Source: Solimonas sp040754295
GTDB lineage: Bacteria > Pseudomonadota > Gammaproteobacteria > Nevskiales > Nevskiaceae
Assembly (NCBI GenBank): GCA_040754295.1
Contig: JBFMCQ010000004.1
Location: 1 to 64,000 of the forward strand
DNA length: 64,000 bases
Reading direction: 5' to 3'
Within the stretch, counting starts at the first letter, position 1; each line of letters opens with the position of its first letter. Both the position numbers and the translations under genes were made by a program. The notes under the pieces are model-generated. The model saw only the letters and a program-made list of their open reading frames with translations. It had not been told where the DNA came from and did not search any database. Below are positions 25,175 through 33,772 of the stretch, one piece after another.

Positions 25175-26653
25175 ATGCGCTTCCAGCACGACCCCGAAGG
25201 CAGGCGGCTCCCGGTCAAGCTCGACAGCACGACCAACGGCGAGTTCGCGCCGATCCCGCTGGAGCCGGTGCATCACCGGGCCAATGCGGCGGCAACCGAA
25301 GCGGCCGCGCGCCACGCGAAGAAACTCGGACGCAGCCGGCGCGAATTTCTCGTCTCCGCCTGCGGCGCAGCGACGAGCCTGCTGGCGATGAACGCCGCCT
25401 ACGCCGCCGCCGGGCGCCGCGGCGGCTATTACGCGCTGCCGCAGGAGGCCGCGCTCGACGCACCGCTCGCGCAGGCCGCGCTCGGCAAGAGCGAATTCAT
25501 CTTCGACGTGCAAGGCCACTTCGTGAATCCGAGCGGCGCGTGGACCCAGGGCCTGCCGTCCGATGCCAGGCCGCTGTCCTGGGCGCCGAAAACCGACTGC
25601 CCACTCGCCGACGAGCCGGGCACACGCAGCTACCTGCAATGCCTCTCCGGCGACGAGCTGATCAAGGACGTGTTCCTCGATTCCGACACCGATCTGATGG
25701 TGCTGTCCTTCGTGCCGTCGACCTACGAAAGTGAGCCGCTGAAGATCGAAGAGGCCGCAGCCACGGCGCGCATCGTCGAGAAGCTCGACGGCTCGCACCG
25801 GCTGTTCCTGCACGCGCGCGTCAACCCGAATCAGCAAGGCGATCTGGAGCGCATGGACGCGCTCGCCGCGCGCTATCCGATCAGCGCGTGGAAGACCTAC
25901 ACGCAATGGGGCCCCGACGGCCGCGGCTTCTTCCTCGACGACGCCGCCGGCATCGCGATGATCGAGCGCGCGCGCAAGCTCGGCATCCGCAACGTCGCCG
26001 TGCACAAGGGCCTGCCGTTCGGCCCGCGCTCGTACGAGCACTCCACCTGCGTCGACGTCGGCCGCATCGCCAAGCGCTATCCGGACGTGAATTTCCTGAT
26101 CTATCACTCCGGCTTCGTGCCCGGTGCGACGGAAGGCGCCTACGACGAATCGCGCGAAGACGGCATCGACGCGCTGATCACTTCGCTGCGCGCCAACGAC
26201 GTCAAGCCCGGCGGCAATGTCTACGCGGAGCTGGGCTCCACCTGGCGCTACCTGATGCGCGATCCCGACGCCGCCGCGCACGGTCTCGGCAAGCTGCTGA
26301 AGTACTGCGGCGAAGACAACGTGCTCTGGGGCACGGATTCGATCTGGTACGGCTCGCCGCAGGATCAGATCCAGGCCATGCGCACGTTCCAGATCGCCGA
26401 AGAGCTGCGCGCGCGTCACGGCTATCCCGAAATCACGCCTGCGCTGCGAGCGAAGATCTTCGGCCTCAACGCGCTGAAGATCTACGACGTGCCCGCGGAC
26501 GTGCTGAATCAGCACCTGCCGCGCGATGCGATTGCCCGCGCGCGCGAGAACTATCGCGAGCGCCCGGACCCGTCGTTTCTCACTTACGGCCCGCGCACGC
26601 GGCGCGAGTTTCTGAACCTGCGCCGCTGGGAGACTGCGCAGACCGCCGTCTGA
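25175..26653 (+). CDS. Tat-exported amidohydrolase
   Basis: A 492-residue TIM-barrel amidohydrolase (amidohydrolase_2 type). A twin-arginine signal, SRREFLVSACGAATSLLA, starts near residue 49 after an unusual 48-residue N-terminal extension. The barrel shows FDVQGHFVN (the HxH is replaced by QGH), AVHKGLPFG, IYHSGFV and WGTDSIWYGSP, with the metal Asp of the last motif present. Tat use implies folding with its cofactor before export. The start ATG follows GCAGGAGA. It is divergent from the haloperoxidase gene, which suggests a shared periplasmic process, but no substrate is evident. Confidence 0.85.
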   Translation: MRFQHDPEGRRLPVKLDSTTNGEFAPIPLEPVHHRANAAATEAAARHAKKLGRSRREFLVSACGAATSLLAMNAAYAAAGRRGGYYALPQEAALDAPLAQAALGKSEFIFDVQGHFVNPSGAWTQGLPSDARPLSWAPKTDCPLADEPGTRSYLQCLSGDELIKDVFLDSDTDLMVLSFVPSTYESEPLKIEEAAATARIVEKLDGSHRLFLHARVNPNQQGDLERMDALAARYPISAWKTYTQWGPDGRGFFLDDAAGIAMIERARKLGIRNVAVHKGLPFGPRSYEHSTCVDVGRIAKRYPDVNFLIYHSGFVPGATEGAYDESREDGIDALITSLRANDVKPGGNVYAELGSTWRYLMRDPDAAAHGLGKLLKYCGEDNVLWGTDSIWYGSPQDQIQAMRTFQIAEELRARHGYPEITPALRAKIFGLNALKIYDVPADVLNQHLPRDAIARARENYRERPDPSFLTYGPRTRREFLNLRRWETAQTAV

Positions 26654-26663
26654 TGCGGGCGCC

Positions 26664-26696
26664 GGCGGGTTACGCGCCCGCGGCGCCAAACCTGCC
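26664..26696. repeat. REP-like palindrome, copy 1
   Basis: The arms GGCGGGTTACGCGCC and GGCGCCAAACCTGCC pair imperfectly, followed by CTAC. It is the reverse-orientation relative of the element at 56707-56738. It lies between the stops of two converging genes. Confidence 0.6.
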
Positions 26697-26796
26697 CTAC
26701 CTCGGCGTGCTGTCGTGCGCGACCGTAGGATGCTGTCGAGCGCAGCGCAGCGCATCGCCGTGCGCGCGCACTGCGCCGCCGTCGAGATGCCGCCGG

Positions 26797-28422
26797 TCAG
26801 CCGCAGGTCTTCGCGCCCGGCTTGCCCTTGCAGCGGCCCGAGCAGCAGTCGCTGTCGCTGGCGCACGGTGCGCCGGTCGGCAGCAGCGGACACGACGGCG
26901 GCTCACCGCCGCCGCCTCCGCTGCAGCCTTGCAGCGTCAGCAGATCGAACGCCGCCCGCGCCTGCACCAGGCCGTAGCCGTAGGCGTTGTCGCGGCCGAG
27001 CGGGCCGAGGTCTTCGGCGGTTGCCTGCAGCGCGGTGCGCAGCTCGTCGTTGCTGCAGTCGGGGAAGTGGCTCCACACCAGCGCGGCGACGCCGGCGACG
27101 TGCGGCGTGGCCATCGACGTGCCGCTGAGCGTCGCGTAGTCGTCCGGCGCGATGCTCACGGCGGCGGCGGCACCGAGCAGGCCAAGCAGCGTCTGGCCGA
27201 TCGCCTGCGTGGTGCCGACGGAAGGGATCGACGTGGCGACATCGCCGAGCGTGCCGTAGAGCATGCCCGGCTCGTTGTTGTAGATGATCGCGGCGACACC
27301 GCCGCCGGCCTGGCAGTTGAGCACCTTGTCGGCGAAGGCGACTTCGCCGCGGCCGATCAGGCAGACGCGCCCGGCCGCGGCGCTGCAGGCGGCCGTCGCC
27401 AGGCCACAGTCGTGCAGCGCGCCGCTGCCGCTGGCGAACGGCGCGCCTTCCATCGCTGCGTTGTCGTAGCCGGTGCCCGCGACCGTGAGCGTGCTGCTGC
27501 TCCCCTGCCCGGTCGGAAACGTCGAGTGCACGTCGACGCCCGGCGCGGCAAGCTCGACCTGGTTGTTCTGCTGCGAGAAGTCGGCGACGAGCTTGTCCGC
27601 GTCGACCGCCGCCACCGAGACCACCGACGGGTACGACGCCGGATACGAATGCCGCGTGTTGCCGTCGTTGCCTGCGGCGGCGACCGACAGCACGCCGGCC
27701 GCATATGCCTGCTGGAACGCACGCTCCTCGGTGCGGCTCTTGATGTTGCCGCCCAGGCTCATGTTGACGACCTGCGCGCCGGCCGTGCGGCACTGATCGA
27801 GCGCGGCGACCAGGCCCGAGGAGTACGCCCATGCACCGTCGTCGCCGAACACGCGCACGATGTGCAGATTGAGCAGATTGCCGGGCGCGACGCCGATCAC
27901 GCCGAGCGCATTGTCGAGCGCGGCGATCGTGCCGGCGACATGCGTGCCGTGGCCGTCGCCGTCCTCGAACCAGGACCCGGCACCGCCGTCGGCGGCCCCG
28001 CTGACGTTACCGCCGGCGGGCAGATCCGCGTGTCCGAGGCTGTAGCCGGAATCGATGATGCAGACGCGGCGGTTGCCGGCGTTGGCGTCGGAGACCAGAT
28101 CGGCCTGCACCATCGAAATGCCGTAGGGCACGCTCTGCGCCATCGGAAAGCGCTTGGGATCGTCCTCGATCAGCACGACGTTGGGATTGCGGGCGAAACC
28201 CGGCAGCGCCGCCGCCGGCAGCGTCACCGCATACGCCGACAGATGATCGAAGCGGTAGTGAATCTGCCCGCCGGCCTGGCGCAGCGCGCCGCCGACCGCA
28301 ACCTCGCTGCCGGGCGCGAACTCGACCCAGACGCGCGCGCGATCCGGCGCGGCGCCGGCCAGCGTCGATGCCGCGAGCGCCAGCGCGAGCGCTGGCAGGA
28401 ACCATCGGCTGCGGCTGTTCAT
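26797..28422 (-). CDS. Secreted subtilase (S8) with PA insert and knottin-like tail
   Basis: A 541-residue exported serine peptidase. It has a signal peptide (1-24), a propeptide-like region (about 28-95) and a catalytic triad of Asp124 (CIIDSGYSLGHADL), His158 (GDGHGTHVAGT) and Ser436 (SGTSMATPHVAG), with oxyanion Asn252. A protease-associated insert lies at about 320-425. After a Gly5 linker (502-506), residues 511-540 have cysteines at 511, 520, 526, 527, 531 and 540, the C-C-CC-C-C order of inhibitor cystine knots. The start ATG follows GGGGAGCACC. Likely extracellular or cell-surface. Confidence 0.93.
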   Translation of the reverse strand: MNSRSRWFLPALALALAASTLAGAAPDRARVWVEFAPGSEVAVGGALRQAGGQIHYRFDHLSAYAVTLPAAALPGFARNPNVVLIEDDPKRFPMAQSVPYGISMVQADLVSDANAGNRRVCIIDSGYSLGHADLPAGGNVSGAADGGAGSWFEDGDGHGTHVAGTIAALDNALGVIGVAPGNLLNLHIVRVFGDDGAWAYSSGLVAALDQCRTAGAQVVNMSLGGNIKSRTEERAFQQAYAAGVLSVAAAGNDGNTRHSYPASYPSVVSVAAVDADKLVADFSQQNNQVELAAPGVDVHSTFPTGQGSSSTLTVAGTGYDNAAMEGAPFASGSGALHDCGLATAACSAAAGRVCLIGRGEVAFADKVLNCQAGGGVAAIIYNNEPGMLYGTLGDVATSIPSVGTTQAIGQTLLGLLGAAAAVSIAPDDYATLSGTSMATPHVAGVAALVWSHFPDCSNDELRTALQATAEDLGPLGRDNAYGYGLVQARAAFDLLTLQGCSGGGGGEPPSCPLLPTGAPCASDSDCCSGRCKGKPGAKTCG

Positions 28423-28568
28423 TGGTGCTCCCCTGCCGGCGCGCGCCGGTCTGCTGACCTCGACCGGATGCTATGCGCCCCCCGGTGCCGCGGCAAGTGG
28501 GCAAGTTGACGCGCGCTGCCGGGAAAACTCGACAGCGACCGAACGGCAAGCGCCGGCGAGCGAAGCGA

Positions 28569-28594
28569 GCCGCATCGCAGGAGCACGATGCGGC
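28569..28594 (-). terminator. Hairpin after the TonB receptor gene
   Basis: GCCGCATCG and CGATGCGGC are perfect 9-base complements with an 8-base loop, 18 bases past the receptor stop. There is no T run, so it may act as a stabiliser or a Rho-assisted end. Confidence 0.45.
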
Positions 28595-28612
28595 CCCGCG
28601 TTCACCAGCAAC

Positions 28613-30739
28613 CTACAACGCGAACTGGAGCTCGAGGCCGGCGAACACGCCGCGCCCGGCCGCGGGCTCGAAAAACCGGCCGTTGGCTTCGTTGACGATC
28701 ACCGAGCCGGCGTAGTCGCGATCGAGCAGGTTTTCGCCGCGCAGAAAGACCCGGTAGCTGCCCCAGGCGCGCTCGGCGCCGTAGATCAGGCGCGCGCCGA
28801 GCACCGCATACGTGCCCGCGGCGTCGCTGTTGACGTCATTGACTGGCACCTCGTCGGCATAGCGACCCTCGAGAAATGCCGACCATCCACCCCGGCCGCG
28901 GCGCCAGCCCAGCTCGGCGAAGGCGCTCTGGCTCGCCACGCCGGGCAGATCGTTGCCGGCGTCGACGGTGACGGTATCGCCGCGGCTCTGGTAGCTGAAC
29001 GATTCGCGAAACTCGGCATCGATCCAGTCGCCGGCGACGTACACGCTCCAATCCTCGGCGATGGTCCAGTCCGCGGCCAGCTCCGCACCACGCCGGCGCG
29101 TGCCGCCGGTCGCGTTCTGAAAACTGGTTCGGCCGCCGCTGTTGAGGGCAGGCACGATCTCGTCGCGCGTGCGTGTGTCGAAGACCGCCAGGCTCAGCAG
29201 TCCACGGCTGCCGAGCTGCTGCTTGTACCCGGCTTCCCAGGTGCGGCTGCGCGCGGCATCGAGCTGCAGGTTCAAGCCACCGCCGCCGTCGGGCCGATAC
29301 GACAGCTCGTTGACCGTCGGCGTCTCGAAGCCCTCGCCCCAGCTCGCGTAGACGCGGCTCGACTCGCCCAAGCGGTACTGCAGCGACACGGCCGGCGTCG
29401 TTTCGTCGTAGCGGCGCCGGCCGCTGTCATCGGGATTGCCTTCGGCGACGTAGTTGTCGTCGGAGGTGAAGCGCAGCGCGCTGTGGCGCACCGCGCCGAC
29501 CAGCAGCCAGTCGGCGGACGGCATCCACTCGGCCAGCAGCACCTGATCGAATACCTCGACGCGGTTGTCCTCGTCGCGGCGCGGCGCACCACGCACGCCC
29601 AGTGTCTCGCCGACAAAGTTCTCGTAGCCCTTGCGGTCTTCGTCGAGCCGCTGCGCCTCGAGACCGAGGCTGAGCGAGACATCCGCGAGCGACCAGACGT
29701 AGCGTGCTTCCGCGCCATAGCTCGCGCGCTCCACGTCGATGACGCCGCCGCCGCTGGTCGCCGCCTGCTGCGCCGACACCGGAATCGACAGGAACTGCTC
29801 GACCTCGCGCAGCGAGCCGTAGGTCAGCACCTCGAAACGCGTGCGCTCGCCGAGCGGCCGGCTATAGCGCAAACCCGCGACGCGGTCTTCGACGCTCTTG
29901 CGCGTGTCGAATTCGAGCGCCGCAGCGTCGGTCTGCTCCGGGTCGGCATCGAACTGCTCGCGCGTGAGGCCGAGCGGATCCTGCGCTTCCGGCTGGGACA
30001 GGCCGGAGACGAGCAGCTGCAGCTGACCCGCACCGACGGTCGCCTGCAGATTCGCCGCCAGCTGCGTGCGCTCGGCGCTGCTGTGCGGCCGCACGCCGTC
30101 GGTGCGGAAGTGCGCCAGCTCGGCGCGATAGCCGGCGCGGCCGTCGAGGGCGGGCCCGCCGACGGCGAGCGCACCGCGCCAGGTTTCGTCGCTGCCGCCG
30201 CCGAGCTGGGCGCGCAGCTGCGTCGACTCCGGCGGCGGCGCGCTCCAGGCGGCGACGATGCCGCCCGCGCCGTTGCCGTAGAGGTAGGCGAGCGGTCCGC
30301 GCAGCACTTCGATGCGGTCGAGCGCCGAGATCAGATAGCTCGACGACTGTCCCTGCCCGTCCGCGGCGCTGACCGGAATGCCGTCGACGCGCAGCTGCAC
30401 ACCGCGCACGCCAAAGCTCGAGCGCGCGCCGAAGCCGCGGCTCTGGATCTGCAGATCCTGTGCGTAGTTGTTGCGCTCGCGCACGGCCAGCCCCGGTACG
30501 CGTGCGAGGCTTTCGGCGAGCGAGATCTGCGGCTGACCGTCGTGCAGCGCAATGCCGTCGACGAGGCCGACCGCGGCGGGTGTGTCGAGCTCGCTGCGCG
30601 CCTGCGCAGTCCCGGTGACGACGACCGGACTCAACAGCGTCGGCGCGTCGTTGTCTTGAGCGGCCGCTGCCAGCGGCAGTGCGGCAGCAGCCAGGGCGCC
30701 GGCACAGCCGATCCGCCGCCCGCGATACAGGGCTCGCAT
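28613..30739 (-). CDS. TonB-dependent outer-membrane receptor
   Basis: A 708-residue protein. It has a signal peptide (about 1-27, AAA before QDN), a TonB-box-like SPVVVTGTA near 37-45, a plug domain (about 50-160: SLAESLARVPGLAVRERN, IQSRGFGARSSFGVRGVQ, RIEVLRGPLAYLYGNGAGG) and a beta-barrel ending LELQFAL with the terminal aromatic-containing strand. It should import a siderophore or similar ligand; the ligand is not evident. No sigma/anti-sigma pair or transport operon adjoins it. Confidence 0.92.
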   Translation of the reverse strand: MRALYRGRRIGCAGALAAAALPLAAAAQDNDAPTLLSPVVVTGTAQARSELDTPAAVGLVDGIALHDGQPQISLAESLARVPGLAVRERNNYAQDLQIQSRGFGARSSFGVRGVQLRVDGIPVSAADGQGQSSSYLISALDRIEVLRGPLAYLYGNGAGGIVAAWSAPPPESTQLRAQLGGGSDETWRGALAVGGPALDGRAGYRAELAHFRTDGVRPHSSAERTQLAANLQATVGAGQLQLLVSGLSQPEAQDPLGLTREQFDADPEQTDAAALEFDTRKSVEDRVAGLRYSRPLGERTRFEVLTYGSLREVEQFLSIPVSAQQAATSGGGVIDVERASYGAEARYVWSLADVSLSLGLEAQRLDEDRKGYENFVGETLGVRGAPRRDEDNRVEVFDQVLLAEWMPSADWLLVGAVRHSALRFTSDDNYVAEGNPDDSGRRRYDETTPAVSLQYRLGESSRVYASWGEGFETPTVNELSYRPDGGGGLNLQLDAARSRTWEAGYKQQLGSRGLLSLAVFDTRTRDEIVPALNSGGRTSFQNATGGTRRRGAELAADWTIAEDWSVYVAGDWIDAEFRESFSYQSRGDTVTVDAGNDLPGVASQSAFAELGWRRGRGGWSAFLEGRYADEVPVNDVNSDAAGTYAVLGARLIYGAERAWGSYRVFLRGENLLDRDYAGSVIVNEANGRFFEPAAGRGVFAGLELQFAL

Positions 30740-31112
30740 TCTCTCTTCATCCCGTTGCCGCGCGGCCGCTGGCCTTCAGTCGATCCAGCCGCGCTTTGAT
30801 CAATTTCGTCCGACCATCAGCCGCAAGAATCTCCGGATTCCCTTGGCCTGATCCCAGGCGGACGCATTGTAGCGGGCGCGCTGGCGCCGGTCATGCCGGA
30901 CGGCGTCAGCTTCTCACCGCCTCGCACGCGACGAAGACGCTGCGCGAAGACTGCGTCGGCGCCGTCCTCGCCGATGCGACCGCTAAGTCGTGGCCGCTGA
31001 TCGCGAAGGTGATCGAGTCCTCCGACTGACCCGGCCTCGTCATATTGCTCTAAAACTCGGCGTGCAGACTTGCCTTGGCCGACTGGCCATTTCCAAGGAT
31101 TGGGAGAGCATC
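30740..31112. other. Intergenic region between divergent receptor and phosphodiesterase genes
   Basis: This 373-base stretch has no convincing gene. On the minus strand TACAAT is preceded 16 bases earlier by TGACCG, a possible promoter for the TonB receptor. A short frame ending near 31029 reads like a protein C-terminus (TKTLREDCVGAVLADATAKS), but nothing ties it to a known family. I see no Fur box I can support. Confidence 0.4.
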
Positions 31113-32399
31113 ATGACGATCAGCGCGAGAGCGGTTCTCATCGGCAGCGTAGCCGTATTGATGTCGTGCCTTGCCACGGCCAAGCAGGCGCACAAGGACC
31201 ATCCGGACCCGGAGCGCGGGCGCGCACGCGACGCCGTGCAGCTCGGGCCGCGCCCGTTCTATCTGGTGCAGGACATGGACGAGGGCGCGCTCAAATCGGC
31301 GCTGCAGCAGTGCGAGCGCGGGCCGTTCTACAAGACCGACTTCTCCATCGCGCATCGCGGCGCGCCGCTGCAGTTCCCCGAGCACACCAAGGAGTCCTAC
31401 GAGGCGGCCGCGAAAATGGGCGCCGGCATTCTCGAATGCGATGTGACGTTCACCAAGGATCGCGAGCTGGTCTGCCGCCATTCGCAGTGCGACCTGCACA
31501 CGACGACCAACATCCTCGCGATTCCCGAGCTGGCGGCGCAGTGCAGCGAGCCGTTCTCACCGGCCGAGTTCGATCCGGTTACCGGCGCGCGCACGAAGGC
31601 TGCGTCGGCGCGCTGCTGCACCAGCGACATCACGCTGTCCGAGTTCAAGACGCTGTGCGGCAAGATGGACGCGAGTGATCCCGACGCGACCACGGTCGAG
31701 GCCTACCTCGGCGGCACCGCCGACTGGCGCACCGACCTCTACGCGCAATGCGGCACGATGCTGACGCATGCCGAGAGCATCGAGCTGTTCAAGAGCCTCG
31801 GCACCAAGATGACACCGGAGCTCAAAGCGCCGTCCGTGGCCATGCCCTACGAGGGCGACTACACACAGCAGGACTACGCGCAGCAGATGATCGACGAGTA
31901 CAAGGCTGCCGGCGTGTCGCCGCGCGAGGTCTACGCGCAGTCGTTCAATCTGGACGACCTGCTCTACTGGATTCAGGCAGAGCCCGAGTTCGGCGAGCAG
32001 GCCGTGTTCCTGGACGCGCGCGTCGACGATCCGGCCTTCGTGCCGACGCTGGAGGATTTCCAGAGCCTGGCCGGACAGGGCGTGCGCATCGTCGCACCAC
32101 CGATGTGGGCACTGGTGAGGTTCGACGGCGACGGCAACATCGTGCCGTCGGAATACGCCGAGCTCGCCAAGCTCGCCGGCCTCGACATCATCGCCTGGAG
32201 CTTCGAGCGCGCCGGCCCGATCAAGGACATGGTCGCCGAAGGGCGCCAGTACTACTTCCAGACCACGGCCGACGTGCTCGACAATGACGGCGACATGCTC
32301 GCAGTGCTCGACGTGCTCGCCCGCGACGTCGGCATCCTGGGCATCTTCTCCGACTGGCCGGCGACGGTGACGTATTACGCGAACTGCATGAAGCTGTAG
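31113..32399 (+). CDS. Exported glycerophosphodiester phosphodiesterase
   Basis: A 428-residue GDPD family TIM-barrel with a signal-peptide-like N-terminus (about 1-22; SCLATA suggests either a cleaved signal or lipidation at the Cys). The catalytic signature is IAHRGAPLQFPEHT, GILECDV and CRHSQCDL, keeping the His pair and metal acids. It hydrolyses glycerophosphodiesters to glycerol-3-phosphate and alcohol. It is longer than bacterial GlpQ and has an unusual number of cysteines (C88-C160 region), suggesting disulfide stabilisation outside the cytoplasm. A strong terminator follows. Confidence 0.9.
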   Translation: MTISARAVLIGSVAVLMSCLATAKQAHKDHPDPERGRARDAVQLGPRPFYLVQDMDEGALKSALQQCERGPFYKTDFSIAHRGAPLQFPEHTKESYEAAAKMGAGILECDVTFTKDRELVCRHSQCDLHTTTNILAIPELAAQCSEPFSPAEFDPVTGARTKAASARCCTSDITLSEFKTLCGKMDASDPDATTVEAYLGGTADWRTDLYAQCGTMLTHAESIELFKSLGTKMTPELKAPSVAMPYEGDYTQQDYAQQMIDEYKAAGVSPREVYAQSFNLDDLLYWIQAEPEFGEQAVFLDARVDDPAFVPTLEDFQSLAGQGVRIVAPPMWALVRFDGDGNIVPSEYAELAKLAGLDIIAWSFERAGPIKDMVAEGRQYYFQTTADVLDNDGDMLAVLDVLARDVGILGIFSDWPATVTYYANCMKL

Positions 32400-32434
32400 C
32401 CGTGCCACGCCGCAGGCGGTCCAGCCGAGACCAG

Positions 32435-32459
32435 AAGCCCCGCGAATAGCGGGGCTTTT
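32435..32459 (+). terminator. Intrinsic terminator after the GDPD gene
   Basis: AAGCCCCGC and GCGGGGCTTTT pair around GAATA, with a T run on the plus strand. It lies 36 bases past the stop. Confidence 0.88.
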
Positions 32460-32563
32460 CCGTGCTCGGGTTCGTGCGGTCCAGCTCGCCGCGCTGGAAC
32501 AGCGACGCGCCGCACGCAGTTGGTCGTTGCCCGGCCTGGGAATGCGCTGGTAACATTCTCCCT

Positions 32564-32800
32564 ATGGAAACCAAGATCGATGCCGTCGGCCGGATCGTCG
32601 TGCCCAAGCCGCTGCGGGATGCGTTGGGTCTGAAACCCGGCGCCACCGTGGATGTGTCGCTCTACGGACGCGGGCTCCAGGTCGTTCCGGGCTCGCGCAC
32701 GGCGCGTCTCGAAAAGCGGCAAGGCCGCCTCGTCGCGGTGTCGAAGACCAAGGTGACCGACCGGGACATCTTCAGGTTGATCGACGAGTCCCGGCGATAG
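32564..32800 (+). CDS. vapB: AbrB/MazE-type antitoxin
   Basis: A 78-residue swapped-hairpin DNA-binding antitoxin: METKIDAVGRIVVPKPLRDALGL is the AbrB fold, with GATVDVSLYGRGLQV after it. The C-terminal half (about 50-78) is charged and would wrap the toxin. It ends three bases before a PIN toxin gene, so the pair is a type II toxin-antitoxin module that should autorepress from its own upstream region. Confidence 0.88.
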   Translation: METKIDAVGRIVVPKPLRDALGLKPGATVDVSLYGRGLQVVPGSRTARLEKRQGRLVAVSKTKVTDRDIFRLIDESRR

Positions 32801-32803
32801 CGG

Positions 32804-33235
32804 ATGACTGGAGTCGACCTGGCCGTCGATACCAGCATCGCCATTGCGCTGCTGGTCGCATCGCATGAGGCGCACTCCGTGGTTCTGGAGGCGCTTCGCG
32901 ACAAGCGGCTGGCGCTGCCGTCGCATGCGCTCGTCGAGACATATTCCGTTCTGACCCGCCTGCCGGGAGACGCACGCGTCGACCTGGCCGATGCCGTGCG
33001 CTTGCTCGACGAGAATTTTCCGGTTGTGCTCGCCCCGAGACCGGAAACGATGCTGCACGTGCACTCGCTGTGCGCCGAACTGGGCATCGGCGGCGGAGCG
33101 ATCTACGACGCCATCGTCGCGCTGGCAGCGCGAGACCATTCCGTCGGGCTCGTCACCCGCGACAAGCGTGCAGAGAGCACCTACAAGTCGCTCGCCGTCA
33201 CCTATTCGATCGTGGCGGGCGCGGCCGCGCGTTGA
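32804..33235 (+). CDS. vapC: PIN-domain ribonuclease toxin
   Basis: A 143-residue PIN protein. The acidic quartet is visible: Asp9 in VDTS, Glu near 45 in LVETYS, Asp near 102 in IYDAIVA and Asp near 119 in TRDKRA. VapC-type toxins cut tRNA or rRNA and are neutralised by the partner, here the AbrB-type protein immediately upstream. Confidence 0.9.
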   Translation: MTGVDLAVDTSIAIALLVASHEAHSVVLEALRDKRLALPSHALVETYSVLTRLPGDARVDLADAVRLLDENFPVVLAPRPETMLHVHSLCAELGIGGGAIYDAIVALAARDHSVGLVTRDKRAESTYKSLAVTYSIVAGAAAR

Positions 33236-33248
33236 CCATGCAGCCGGG

Positions 33249-33611
33249 TCACACGATGCTGACCCGCGCCGTGATGCGATCCCCGTCCGAGAGGTTCTCG
33301 GCCTTGCGCACCTCGGCCTTGATCGCGAACAGGTAGGTGCCGGATTTCTTGTCAGGGAACAGCGAGGTGCTCCACTCGGTCTTGCCGATGCGCACGCGCA
33401 CGCGGATCGAGCCCCAGCCGCGCGCGCTGGCGCCGTAGCGTGACTTGATGTCCGCCGACTGCTCCACCGAGAGATTGGCGAAGTACCAGGCGGCGGCGCC
33501 CTCGTAGCGCCAGACCTGGGTTTGCACGGTGTAGTCGCGACCGCTCGACGGATCGTCCGCGGGCAGCAGCGGCGACCAGCGGTCCTCGAATATCGGCAGC
33601 TTTTTCTTCAC
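33249..33611 (-). CDS. DUF1905 domain protein
   Basis: A 120-residue protein with the DUF1905 beta-barrel-like domain (about 25-118): TQVWRYEGAAAWYFANL, GWGSIRVRVRIG, TSLFPDKKSGTYLFAIKAEV and LSDGDRITARV. The start is uncertain: GTG at 33611 is used here; ATG at 33665 would add 18 residues. The function is unknown. It converges with vapC and is divergent from rmuC. Confidence 0.8.
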   Translation of the reverse strand: MKKKLPIFEDRWSPLLPADDPSSGRDYTVQTQVWRYEGAAAWYFANLSVEQSADIKSRYGASARGWGSIRVRVRIGKTEWSTSLFPDKKSGTYLFAIKAEVRKAENLSDGDRITARVSIV

Positions 33612-33692
33612 GGCGCGCAGCGTACACCCTCGGCCCCCAAAGGGGTGGTATTGAACTGCCAGCATGACGTGGAGCGGGTCCGCGCCGATGAC

Positions 33693-33769
33693 GTAGGATG
33701 TGCACAGCCGGAGGGGAACCGCAGCGTCGTGTGGGTGCTGCGGTTCGGCTTCGCCTCACTACATCCTGC
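33693..33769. repeat. Large imperfect palindrome upstream of rmuC
   Basis: The outer arms are GTAGGATGT and ACATCCTGC. The inner arms AACCGCAGC (33717-33725) and GCTGCGGTT (33737-33745) pair perfectly. The whole could form a long hairpin ending three bases before the rmuC ATG. GTAGGATG...CATCCTAC elements are a familiar REP type in proteobacteria. If transcribed it would lie in the rmuC leader. Confidence 0.65.
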
Positions 33770-33772
33770 GAA

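Noticed and set aside
23107..25236. A 709-codon minus frame overlapping the haloperoxidase gene
   Set aside because: It is the plus-one shadow of the haloperoxidase frame, with Arg-rich random content and no motifs.
25888..28509. An 873-codon plus-strand frame spanning the amidohydrolase 3' end and the subtilase
   Set aside because: It opposes the well-conserved subtilase and overlaps the amidohydrolase in another frame; no domain is visible.
30920..31029. A protein-like frame end (TKTLREDCVGAVLADATAKS) before the GDPD gene
   Set aside because: No start, no recognised family and only about 33 codons; it may be chance.
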